From the NCBI RefSeq assembly GCF_013363975.1, contig NZ_JABWGN010000005.1, forward strand, positions 62,001-126,000: 64,000 bases of DNA, in the 5' to 3' direction. The notes beneath the pieces are model-generated. The model saw only the letters and a list, made by a program, of their open reading frames with translations. It had not been told where the DNA came from and did no database searches. Source of the DNA: Nonomuraea montanisoli (GTDB lineage: Bacteria; Actinomycetota; Actinomycetes; Streptosporangiales; Streptosporangiaceae). Position numbers and translations under genes: made by a program. Positions 53,743 to 61,252 of the stretch are shown here, one piece after another. Each line of letters begins with the position of its first letter. Positions within the stretch are counted from its first letter, which is position 1.

Positions 53743-53922
53743 TCAGGCGCAGGACCTGGTGGACACGCAGCTGCCGCAGTGGTGGGAGCCGTTCGGGTAG
53801 TAGCAGCAGTACTTCCAGGTGGACTTGCTGCAGCACTGGTAGTCGCAGTCGGTCGCCCGAGCCGCGGTGTGGGGGGCGAACAGCTCCAGGAGCCGGTCGG
53901 CCATCCTGTTCATGACACGCAT
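53743..53922 (-). CDS. Cys-rich precursor peptide (59 residues)
   Basis: This small gene on the minus strand has a good RBS (GGGAGGT) before ATG 53922. Its product has an amphipathic leader-like N-terminus (MRVMNRMADRLLELFAPHTA) and a C-terminal part with eight Cys (26, 30, 31, 39, 40, 49, 52, 58), also with Tyr, His and Gly. Two CysCys pairs and the pattern C-x3-CC-x7-CC-x8-C-x2-C-x5-C point to four disulfides. The leader ends in AARA, a possible cleavage site for a signal peptidase-like protease. It is the first gene after the SARP and before the thioredoxin-like, exporter and peptidase genes. I know no named family for it. Confidence 0.8.
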   Translation of the reverse strand: MRVMNRMADRLLELFAPHTAARATDCDYQCCSKSTWKYCCYYPNGSHHCGSCVSTRSCA

Positions 53923-54042
53923 GGAACCTCCCTGTCGACGCTCCGGGCACGGCTTCCCGCACCCGGCGCGGCGGACGGGCGGCTCATCTCACGAGGCCAC
54001 CGTCCCGCCGCTCGTCGCAGAGACTGCGTCAGAGGTCTGAGC

Positions 54043-54064
54043 GATTTCTCAATGATTTCTCAAC
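54043..54064 (-). promoter_or_regulatory. SARP-type direct repeat upstream of the peptide gene
   Basis: On the minus strand TTGAGAAATC occurs twice, at an exact 11-bp period, and a weaker third unit may follow. SARP regulators bind direct heptamers spaced by one or two helical turns upstream of their target promoters. The repeat covers the last codons of the SARP gene, 121 bp before the peptide ATG. Confidence 0.6.
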
Positions 54065-56805
54065 GGCCGTTCTTCCTGACCATGGGCGGCGACGCGGTCG
54101 CGCACCGTACGGGCCCGGGCGTCGCCGACGGCGTCGTAGCACCGGGCCGCCCGCTCCCAGGCGTCGAGGGCGGCCGCGGTGTCGCCCGCCGCCACGTGCG
54201 CCTCGCCCAGGCGGACCAGCGTCTCGGCGGCGGGGTACAGGTCGTCGCACCGGCGGAAGAGCTCCACCGCCCGCTCGTAGCAGACCACCGCCTGCGCCTG
54301 CTCGCCCATGGCCTGCAGGATGTACGCGATGCTGTCCCAGGCGTGCGCCTCGCCCTGGGCGTACCCGTGCTCGGCCAGGATGCGCTGCGCCCGGCGGCAG
54401 TCGGCCAGTGCCCGCTCGTGGTCGCCGTGCTGGGCCCGCAACCATCCCGCGTTGTTCAGCGCCCGCGCCTCGCCGACGACGTCGCCGGCCCGCCGGAACA
54501 GGTCCCGCGCGCACAGCAGGCTGTCCAGCGCCTCGCCGGGTCGCACCACGATCAGCGAGGCCGACAGGCCCATCTGGACGTGCGCCTCCAGAGCCGGCTC
54601 GTCGAGTGACCGGTGCAGTTCGACCGCCCGCTCGAAGTGCTCGACCGCCTCCTTGTGGCCGCCGAGCCTGGCGTGGGCTCGGGCGACGCTGTTGTGGCAG
54701 CGGGCCTGGGCGAGCGGGTCGCCGGCCCGGCCGGCCGCCTCCAGCGCCACGCCCTGGACCCGCAGGATCTGCTCCCACGGGCCGCGCCGGTGCATGAACT
54801 CCGCGAACGCCCACGCCAGCTCGTACGCGTGCCGGTCCAGCCCGGCCCCGGTCGCCTCCGCCAGCAGCCCGGGCAGCGCCGCGCACTCGTCGGCGTACCA
54901 GCGCAGCGCGTCGGCCTGCCCGGCGAACCGCTCCGCCACGGCCCCTCGCGCCCGGGGGTGTGGCTCCAGCTTCTCGCGGTGCGGATAGCAGACCTCGCTC
55001 GCGGCGCACGCCGAGTGCAGGTAGTAGTCGAGCAGCCGCCGCGTCGCCCCGCGCCGCACCGCCCGGCTCTCGGCGGCCCGCTCCTGCTCGGCCGCGTACG
55101 CGCGCAGCAGGTCGTGCAGGCGCAGACGGCCGGGCGCGGGGACGTCGACCAGGTTGGCGCGTTCGAGCCGGGCGACCAGCTCCCTGGCCCGGTCCACCGG
55201 CACGGCGGCCAGGCTCGCCGCCGCGGCGAGCGGCAGGTGCGGGCCCGGGTGCCGGCCGAGGCGGCGGAACAGCCGGATCGCCGGCTCGGGCAGGTCCCGG
55301 TACGACCGTCCGAACACGGTGCGCAGGTCGATCGCCGGGTCGCTGTGGGTGAACGGCTCCAGGTCCGCGCCGGTCCGGGAGAGGTCGGCGGCGACCTCGG
55401 GCAGCGGCTGGTCGGCGCGTCCGGCCAGTTGCGCCGCGACGATCGCCAGGGCCAGCGGCAGCCGGCCGCACCGGTGGATGATCTGCTCCGCGGCCTCCGG
55501 CTCGGCCGCCAGCCGCGACTCGCCCAGCCGCGCGGCCAGCAGGTGGTAGGCGTCGTCGTCCGGCAGGACGTCCAGCCGGATCAGGGAGGCGCCCTCGGCG
55601 ACCGCGAGGCCGGACAGCTCGGCGCGGCTGGTGATCAGCGTCGCGCAGCCCGGCGCGGCGGCCAGCAGCGGGCGCACCTGCTCGGCGCCGTGGGCGTCGT
55701 CGAGCACGACGAGCACCCGGCGGGAGGCCAGCATGCTGCGGTAGAGCCCGATCCGGGCCTCGACGCCGGACGGCACCTGGGCCTCCGGGACGCCGAGCGC
55801 GCCGAGGAAGCGGGGCAGGATCATGGCGGCGTCGGCGGCGTCGACCCTGCTGAGATCGGCGAAGAGCTGCCCGTCGGGGAAGCGGTCGCGGTTCAGGTGC
55901 GCCCAGCGCAGCGCGAGGGACGACTTGCCCACCCCCGGGGGTCCCGAGATGGCGCAGATCGCCGCGGTCGCCGCCGGGTCGCCGGTCGCGACGGCGGCCA
56001 GCCGTTCGAGCTCGGCCGCCCGCCCGACGAAGAACCGGAGATCCACCGGCAACTGGGCCGGGACCACGCCGGCGGTCTCGGCCGCGTCACCGGACAGCAG
56101 CAGCATCCGGTGGACGCGGCGCAGCTCCGCGCCCGGCTCGACGCCCAGCTCCTCGGCCAGCGTCCGGCGCACCCGGGCGAAGTGCGCCAGCGCCTCGGCG
56201 GTCCGCCCCCACGCGTGCAGGGCCTCGATGAGCGCCGCCGCCAGCAACTCGTCCAGCGGGTACTCGTCGGCCAGCGGCGACAGCGCCGCGACGGCCGCGG
56301 CGGCGTCGCGGCCGGTCATCATCCGCGCCCAGCGCAGCGCGGTCTCCTTGCGCTCGTCGCGCAGGCGGTTGCGGGCCCGCTCGGCCCACTCGCCCGGCAG
56401 CCCGGTCAGCGGGTCGCCGCGCCACAGCGCGAGGGCCTCGCCCAGCAGCGGGGCGGGATCCGGCTCGGCCATCGCCTGGTCGGCGAGGCCGCGGAACCGC
56501 GACACGTCGACCGCGGACTCGTCCACGTCGAGCAGGTAGCCGCCGAGCCGGTGGACGACCGCGCCGTCGTCGCCGAGGATCTCGCGGCGGATGCGGGTGA
56601 TGACCGTGTACAGGGTGTGCCGCGCGCCGGCCGGGACCTGGTCGCCCCACACGCGGGCGAGCAGCGACTCGACCGGCACGACCCGGCCGGCCTCCCAGGC
56701 GAGCGCTGCGAGGGCGAGCGCGACCTGCGGGGGCCGCACGGGCCGCGGACGGCCCGTGCGCTCCACCTCGACGGGTCCGAGCAACCGAATCAGCACGACG
56801 TCCAT
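54049..56805 (-). CDS. SARP/AfsR-family regulator with NB-ARC and TPR domains
   Basis: The 918-residue regulator has the OmpR-like winged HTH (about 1-95), the BTAD domain (about 100-245), an NB-ARC ATPase domain with P-loop GPPGVGKSS (288-296) and VLVVLDDAH, and C-terminal TPR repeats (about 690-905: ALNNAGWLRAQHGDHERALA). SARPs activate secondary-metabolite and peptide gene clusters, and here the adjacent target is the Cys-rich peptide cassette (inference). It is the first gene of the minus-strand set. Confidence 0.9.
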   Translation of the reverse strand: MDVVLIRLLGPVEVERTGRPRPVRPPQVALALAALAWEAGRVVPVESLLARVWGDQVPAGARHTLYTVITRIRREILGDDGAVVHRLGGYLLDVDESAVDVSRFRGLADQAMAEPDPAPLLGEALALWRGDPLTGLPGEWAERARNRLRDERKETALRWARMMTGRDAAAAVAALSPLADEYPLDELLAAALIEALHAWGRTAEALAHFARVRRTLAEELGVEPGAELRRVHRMLLLSGDAAETAGVVPAQLPVDLRFFVGRAAELERLAAVATGDPAATAAICAISGPPGVGKSSLALRWAHLNRDRFPDGQLFADLSRVDAADAAMILPRFLGALGVPEAQVPSGVEARIGLYRSMLASRRVLVVLDDAHGAEQVRPLLAAAPGCATLITSRAELSGLAVAEGASLIRLDVLPDDDAYHLLAARLGESRLAAEPEAAEQIIHRCGRLPLALAIVAAQLAGRADQPLPEVAADLSRTGADLEPFTHSDPAIDLRTVFGRSYRDLPEPAIRLFRRLGRHPGPHLPLAAAASLAAVPVDRARELVARLERANLVDVPAPGRLRLHDLLRAYAAEQERAAESRAVRRGATRRLLDYYLHSACAASEVCYPHREKLEPHPRARGAVAERFAGQADALRWYADECAALPGLLAEATGAGLDRHAYELAWAFAEFMHRRGPWEQILRVQGVALEAAGRAGDPLAQARCHNSVARAHARLGGHKEAVEHFERAVELHRSLDEPALEAHVQMGLSASLIVVRPGEALDSLLCARDLFRRAGDVVGEARALNNAGWLRAQHGDHERALADCRRAQRILAEHGYAQGEAHAWDSIAYILQAMGEQAQAVVCYERAVELFRRCDDLYPAAETLVRLGEAHVAAGDTAAALDAWERAARCYDAVGDARARTVRDRVAAHGQEERPLRNH

Positions 56806-56894
56806 CCCTTGCTCGTGGATCTTCGAGCGTAACGAACGCGGCGGCGCCGGCGCCGACGGTTCCGCGCTGCCGATGATCTTTTCTCGACGAGGTT

Positions 56895-56970
56895 AGTCAT
56901 CCGACTGACTTGCTGTGGACACACGCCCCCGCGACCCGCTAGAGTGTCATTCAGTCAGCCAACTAACTAA
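56895..56970. promoter_or_regulatory. Operator candidates in the SARP/NmrA intergenic region
   Basis: AGTCA (56895-56899) and TGACT (56906-56910) are inverted with a 6-bp spacer. Downstream lie AGTCAG and the repeat AACTAACTAA (56961-56970), just before the NmrA-like start. The ACTAACTAAC string also occurs in the promoter of the similar reductase at 3.8 kb. Confidence 0.4.
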
Positions 56971-56987
56971 CTCTCTAGGAGAGCAAC

Positions 56988-57797
56988 ATGATCGTCGTCA
57001 CCGGAGCCACCGGCAACGTCGGCCGCGCACTCGTCGACGCCCTCGCCTCAGCCGGGGAGCAGGTCACGGCCGTGTCCCGCCGGCCCGCCCAGGTCCCCGA
57101 CGGAGTACGCCACCACCGCGCCGACATGGACGACCCCGCGAGCCTCCGGCCCGCCCTGGACGGCGCCGCGGCGCTCTTCCTGCTCGTGGCGGGCGACGAC
57201 CCGCACGCGATCCTCAAGGAGGCGGCGGGCGTCGGGCGGGTCGTGCTGCTGTCCTCGCAGGGCGCGGGCACCCGGCCCGAGATCTACCGGCACCCGGCCC
57301 TGTTCGAGCAGACCGTACGCGAGTCGGGAGCGGACTTCACGATCCTGCGGCCGGGCGGCTTCGCCTCCAACTCCTTCGCCTGGGCCGAGTCCGTCCGGAC
57401 CGCGCGCACCGCCGCCGCGCCCTTCGGGGACGTCGGCCTGCCGGTCATCGACCCGGCCGACATCGCCGAGGTCGCCGCCGCGGTGCTGCGCGAGCCCGGG
57501 CACGCCGGCCGTACGTACGAGCTGACCGGACCGGCGCCCGTCACCCCGCGCGAGCGGGCGGCGGCGATCGGCGAGGCCCTCGGCGAGCCGGTGCGGTTCG
57601 TCGAGCAGACCCGCGAGGAGGCGCGGGCGCAGATGCTCCAGGTGATGCCCGAGCCCGTCGTCGAGGGCACGCTGGCGATCCTCGGCGCGCCCACGGCGGC
57701 CGAGCGGGCCGTCAGCCCCGACGTCGAGCGCGTGCTCGGCCGCGCCCCGCGCGCCTTCGCCGAGTGGGCCGCCCGCAACCTCCCCGCCTTCCGGTGA
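56988..57797 (+). CDS. NmrA-like NAD(P)H-binding protein
   Basis: The 269-residue atypical SDR has VTGATGNVGRALVDAL at the start, VVLLSSQGAGT and FTILRPGGFASNS, all typical of NmrA/HSCARG-like proteins that bind NADP(H) and either reduce a substrate or sense redox state. ATG 56988 follows AGGAGAG. It is followed by the PPOX-class gene with a GTGA overlap, so the two probably work in one detoxification or reduction unit. Confidence 0.88.
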   Translation: MIVVTGATGNVGRALVDALASAGEQVTAVSRRPAQVPDGVRHHRADMDDPASLRPALDGAAALFLLVAGDDPHAILKEAAGVGRVVLLSSQGAGTRPEIYRHPALFEQTVRESGADFTILRPGGFASNSFAWAESVRTARTAAAPFGDVGLPVIDPADIAEVAAAVLREPGHAGRTYELTGPAPVTPRERAAAIGEALGEPVRFVEQTREEARAQMLQVMPEPVVEGTLAILGAPTAAERAVSPDVERVLGRAPRAFAEWAARNLPAFR

Positions 57798-58189
57798 TCG
57801 CCGCCGCCCTCCCCGGCGCCGCGGCCGAGCGCTTCCTGGCCGAGCCGCGCCTGGCCACCCTCACCACCCTGCGCCCCGACGGCTCGCCGCACGTGGTCGC
57901 GGTGCGCTTCACCTGGGATCGCGCCGCCGGCCTGGCGCGGGTCCTGACCACCGGCTCCACCCGCAAGGCCAGGAACCTCTCCCGGCCGGGCGGGCGCGCG
58001 GCGCTCTGCCAGGCGGAGGGGTTCCGGTGGGTGACGCTCGAAGGCGCCGCCACCGTCCACGACGCCCCCGAACGGGTGGAGGAGGGCGCACGCCGTTACG
58101 CCGCCCGCTACGGGGCGCCGCCGCCGAACCCGCCCGGCCGCGTGGTCATCGAGATCGCGGTCGACCGCGTCATCCGACTCAACCTCTGA
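57794..58189 (+). CDS. PPOX-class flavin/F420-dependent protein
   Basis: The 131-residue split-barrel protein starts at GTG 57794 and holds LATLTTLRPDGSPHVVAVRF, then GSTRKARNLSRPG and WVTLEGAATVHD, the pattern of the PPOX-class F420-dependent oxidoreductases and FMN-binding proteins. Which cofactor it binds cannot be told. It is coupled to the NmrA-like gene and is 10 bp upstream of the dehalogenase gene. Confidence 0.85.
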   Translation: MIAAALPGAAAERFLAEPRLATLTTLRPDGSPHVVAVRFTWDRAAGLARVLTTGSTRKARNLSRPGGRAALCQAEGFRWVTLEGAATVHDAPERVEEGARRYAARYGAPPPNPPGRVVIEIAVDRVIRLNL

Positions 58190-58199
58190 GGAACCGATC

Positions 58200-59060
58200 A
58201 TGCCTGTTCAGCACGTCCTCGACTCCACCGTCCACTACCGGGAGTCCGGCTCCGGGACGCCCCTCGTCTTCCTGCACGGCAACCCCACCTCCTCCTACCT
58301 GTGGCGGAACGTCATGCCGGCCGTGGGCCCCGGGCGGCTGCTGGCCCCCGACCTCATCGGCATGGGCGAGTCCGGCAAACCCGACATCGCCTACACCTTC
58401 GCCGACCACGCCCGCTACCTCGACGCCTGGTTCGACGCGCTCGGGCTGCGCGACGTGGTGCTGGTCGGGCACGACTGGGGCGGCGCCCTCGCCTTCGACT
58501 GGGCCGCGCGCCACCCGGACCGGGTACGCGGCATCGCGTTCACCGAGACCATCGTCAAGCCGATGACCTGGGAGGAGTTCCCCGAGGACGGCCGCGAGCT
58601 GTTCCGGGCGATCAAGACCGAGGGCGTCGGCGAGGCCATGCTCCTGGACGACAACGCCTTCATCGAGCAGGGCCTGCCGGGCAGCACGGCGACGCCGATG
58701 TCCGCGGGCGACCTCGACGTCTACCGCAAGCCGTACCCGACGCGCGAGAGCAGGCTGCCGCTCCTGCGGTGGGCGCGCTCGATGCCGCTGGACGGCGAGC
58801 CCGCCGACGTCGTGGCCAGGGTCGAGGCGTACGACCGGTGGCTGGCGGCCAGCGCGGACGTGCCCAAACTGCTGATGACGTTCGCGTACGGCGCGGGGGT
58901 GATGGTGCGCGACGACATGGTCGCGTGGTGCGCCGCCACCATGGCGGGCCTGGAGATCGAGCGCTCCGACGCCGTCGCCGGGCACCACACGCCGGAGGAC
59001 CAGCCCGCTCTGATCGCCGCGGCCGTCTCGGCGTGGGCGGACCGGCACGGCCTGCGCTGA
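58200..59060 (+). CDS. Haloalkane dehalogenase-like alpha/beta hydrolase
   Basis: The 286-residue protein has all features of haloalkane dehalogenases of the DhaA/HLD-II type: HGNPTSSYLWRNVMP with Asn28 (halide-binding), nucleophile Asp92 with Trp93 in GHDWGG, acid Glu116 in TETIV, and the catalytic His at 262 or 263 in AGHHTPEDQP. Such enzymes remove halide from alkyl halides by hydrolysis. Homologues in actinobacteria can also hydrolyse fluoroacetate or epoxides, but Trp next to the nucleophile favours a dehalogenase. Confidence 0.85.
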   Translation: MPVQHVLDSTVHYRESGSGTPLVFLHGNPTSSYLWRNVMPAVGPGRLLAPDLIGMGESGKPDIAYTFADHARYLDAWFDALGLRDVVLVGHDWGGALAFDWAARHPDRVRGIAFTETIVKPMTWEEFPEDGRELFRAIKTEGVGEAMLLDDNAFIEQGLPGSTATPMSAGDLDVYRKPYPTRESRLPLLRWARSMPLDGEPADVVARVEAYDRWLAASADVPKLLMTFAYGAGVMVRDDMVAWCAATMAGLEIERSDAVAGHHTPEDQPALIAAAVSAWADRHGLR

Positions 59061-59100
59061 CCCGCCGCCCGGCCGCCCTCCAGCAGCCGACGGACCCGGC

Positions 59101-59889
59101 TCAGCGGATGATGCGCGCCCGGGCCCGCAGCAGGGCGGCCACGATCGTCTCCTCGCGCTCGGGGCTGAGCCGGACGATGGGGATGGAGCAGCTCAGCGCC
59201 TCGTTCGGCGCCGAGCCGAAGTCGAGGGCGACGGCGAAGCAGCGCAGGCCGATGGTCGACTCCTGCTCGTCCACGGCGTGGCCCCGGCGGCGGATCTCCT
59301 CCAGCTCCGCGCGCAGCGCCGTCCGGTCGGTGATCGTGTGCTCGGTCCGCGCCTCCAGCCCCGGCGGCAGCAGCGCGTCGACCTCCTCCCAGGGACGTCC
59401 GGCGAGGATCGCCTTGCCGAGCCCGGTCGCCCAGGACGGCAGGCGCCGGCCGGGCCTGGAGACCACGGCGAGGGAGTGCCGCGTGATGTTGGTGGCCAGG
59501 TAGACGACCTCGGCGCCGTCGAGGCGCGCCAGGTGCACGGTCTCGCCCAGGTCGCCGTGCAACTCGTCCATCACGGGCTGCGCCCGCTGGACGACGTCGT
59601 CCCGCTCGACGTACGCGGCCCCCGCGCGCAGGGCGCGGATGCCGATCCGGTAGCGGCCGCCGCCGTCGGTCTCGATCCAGCCCGTGTCCACCAGCGTGGT
59701 CAGCAGCGCGTAACCGCTGGCCCGCGGCATTCCGAGGGCGGTCACCACCTCGCGCAGCGAGCACGCCCGAACCGCGGAGCTGAGGTATTCGAGCACCGCG
59801 ATGGTCCGCTCGGCCGACTTGACGCTGCGGACGCCACCACCTCCCCCTTCGGCGGGCTCGCCGGACGGCTCCAGGACCTGTTTCGTCAT
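59101..59889 (-). CDS. IclR-family transcriptional regulator
   Basis: The 262-residue regulator has an IclR winged HTH (SAERTIAVLEYLSSAVRACS, then GMPRASGYALLTTLVDTGWI) and the IclR effector domain (TVHLARLDGAEVVYLATNIT, then ATGLGKAILA and RCFAVALDFG). IclR proteins often control aromatic or sugar-acid catabolism. The divergent gene is a KDG-dehydratase-like enzyme and the shared region holds a 21-bp palindrome, so that gene is the likely target. Confidence 0.92.
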   Translation of the reverse strand: MTKQVLEPSGEPAEGGGGGVRSVKSAERTIAVLEYLSSAVRACSLREVVTALGMPRASGYALLTTLVDTGWIETDGGGRYRIGIRALRAGAAYVERDDVVQRAQPVMDELHGDLGETVHLARLDGAEVVYLATNITRHSLAVVSRPGRRLPSWATGLGKAILAGRPWEEVDALLPPGLEARTEHTITDRTALRAELEEIRRRGHAVDEQESTIGLRCFAVALDFGSAPNEALSCSIPIVRLSPEREETIVAALLRARARIIR

Positions 59890-59940
59890 CGACCACCTCT
59901 TGACGCCTGTGGAAACGCCAACTTAATGTCTCGGCTACAA

Positions 59941-59961
59941 ATATAGACGTCGTCTCTATAT
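59941..59961. promoter_or_regulatory. IclR operator palindrome
   Basis: ATATAGA-CGTCGTC-TCTATAT is a perfect 7-bp inverted repeat with a 7-bp spacer. It lies between the divergent IclR and dehydratase genes, 19 bp upstream of the TTG start, as expected for an IclR-family site. Confidence 0.7.
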
Positions 59962-59980
59962 GTAGACAAGAGGTTCGCCG

Positions 59981-60913
59981 TTGATTCCCCCCGCCCTTTC
60001 GCGACTCGCCTCGCTCTCCGGCTTGCTCGCCTTCCCCGTCACGCCGTTCACGGAGACGGGGGACGTGGATCTGGCCCGTCTCAGGACCCACCTCGACGAC
60101 ATGCTCGCCGCGGAGCCCGGGGCGATCTTCGTCGCCTGCGGGACCGGCGAGCTGGCGTCGCTGACGGCCGGCGAGCAGCGGGCGGTGGTCGAGGCCGCCG
60201 TCGAGCACGTCGCCGGAGCGGTGCCCGTGCTCGCGGGAGTGGGCGGCGGCACGCGGACGGCCGTGGAGCTCACCCGCGCCGCCGAGGCCGCCGGAGCCGA
60301 CGGCGTGCTGGCGCTCCCGCCGTACCTCCAGGTCGGCCCGCCGGCCGGGCTCGTGGCGCACTACCGGGAGGTGGCGGCGGCCACGGACCTGGGGGTGATC
60401 CTCTACCAGCGCGGCACCGCGATCTTCTCCCCCGAGGCGGTGGCCGAGCTCGCCGAGGTGGACAACATCGTCGCGCTGAAGGACGGGCACGGCGACATGG
60501 AGCTGCTCCAGCTCATCCGGACCGCCACCGGCGGGCGGCTCCCCCTGCTGAACGGCCTGCCGACCGCCGAGATCCACGCCCGTTCCTACGCCGGCGTCGG
60601 GGCCCGCGCCTACTCCTCCGCGGTGCTCGCCTTCCTCCCCGAGGTCGCCACCGCGTTCTTCCGGGCGTTCGACACGGGCGACGACGCGACCCAGGAGCTC
60701 CTGCTGCGCGAGTTCTACGCGCCGCTCGCCCGGCTGCGCCAGACGACCCCCGGTTACGCCGTGTCGCTCGTCAAGGCCGGCCTCGCCCTGCGCGGGCGCT
60801 CCGCCGGCCCCGTACGGGCGCCGCTGGCCCAGGTCACCCCGGAGCACCGCGAGCAGCTCGCCCGCATCATCGACCGCGGGCTCGCCGCCCTCGGCGCGAC
60901 AGCCGTCGCCTAG
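59981..60913 (+). CDS. DHDPS-superfamily enzyme, 5-dehydro-4-deoxyglucarate dehydratase-like
   Basis: The 310-residue TIM-barrel enzyme has the DHDPS-family residues Lys167 (Schiff base, VALKDGHGD), Tyr142 (GVILYQRG) and FVACGTGELASLTAGEQ (GTGE, 54-57). Its length and the YQRG variant are closest to 5-dehydro-4-deoxyglucarate dehydratase, which makes 2,5-dioxovalerate on the way to 2-oxoglutarate. TTG 59981 has AGAGG upstream. No other glucarate genes are nearby; the downstream ABC transporter gene has decayed. Confidence 0.85.
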   Translation: MIPPALSRLASLSGLLAFPVTPFTETGDVDLARLRTHLDDMLAAEPGAIFVACGTGELASLTAGEQRAVVEAAVEHVAGAVPVLAGVGGGTRTAVELTRAAEAAGADGVLALPPYLQVGPPAGLVAHYREVAAATDLGVILYQRGTAIFSPEAVAELAEVDNIVALKDGHGDMELLQLIRTATGGRLPLLNGLPTAEIHARSYAGVGARAYSSAVLAFLPEVATAFFRAFDTGDDATQELLLREFYAPLARLRQTTPGYAVSLVKAGLALRGRSAGPVRAPLAQVTPEHREQLARIIDRGLAALGATAVA

Positions 60914-60927
60914 CACGCGGCCTGCCC

Positions 60928-61197
60928 GGCCCCCCAGTCGGCGAGTCCGGCTGCGGCAAGTCGACGCTCGCCCGGGTGCTGCTCATGCTGGAGCGCCCGG
61001 ACCGGGGCCACGTCAGGTTCGAGGGGACTGACCCGTTCGCCCTGCGGGGCAAGGAGCTTGGCTGCAGGTTCCGGACCCGCTGCTGGAAGGCCGAGGACGT
61101 GTGCGCCCGGGAGGCGCCGCCCCTGATGGCGCCGGCCGGCGAGCCGGCGCACGCGGCGGCCTGCCACTTCCCTCTCCAGGACGCGGCGGCCCGGTAG
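60928..61197 (+). pseudogene. Oligopeptide ABC ATPase with internal deletion
   Basis: The frame opens with a Walker A (VGESGCGKSTLARVLLMLER) and continues through PDRGHVRFEGTDPFALRG. It then jumps to the extreme C-terminal oligopeptide/dipeptide ATPase domain (GCRFRTRCWKAEDVCAREAP, then HAAACHF). The roughly 200 residues between them, including the signature and Walker B, are absent. The rest of a Dpp/Opp-type transporter is not present. The frame itself is intact, so the deletion was clean. Confidence 0.75.
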
Positions 61198-61212
61198 GCG
61201 CCCAGCTCTGGA

Positions 61213-61252
61213 TCGTCACGTAAAGCGATTCTACAATCGCTTTACGTGACGA
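61213..61252. promoter_or_regulatory. 40-nt perfect palindrome at the amine oxidase start
   Basis: Positions 61213-61230 and 61235-61252 are exact reverse complements (18 bp each, with ACGTAAAGCGATT within each arm) with a 4-nt spacer. The GTG at 61246 that opens the amine oxidase frame lies inside the right arm. It could be an operator, a terminator-like hairpin or a translation-controlling structure. Confidence 0.6.

Noticed and set aside
53743..53922. Identification of the Cys-rich peptide as a methylamine dehydrogenase light chain (MauA)
   Set aside because: It is too short, has no Trp pair for the TTQ cofactor, and there is no MauB heavy chain or MauE. Only the helper logic is comparable.
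59981..60913. Placing the KDG-dehydratase-like enzyme in the fucose pathway
   Set aside because: The fucose operon already has its own dehydratase and hydrolase, and this gene is 20 kb away with its own IclR control.
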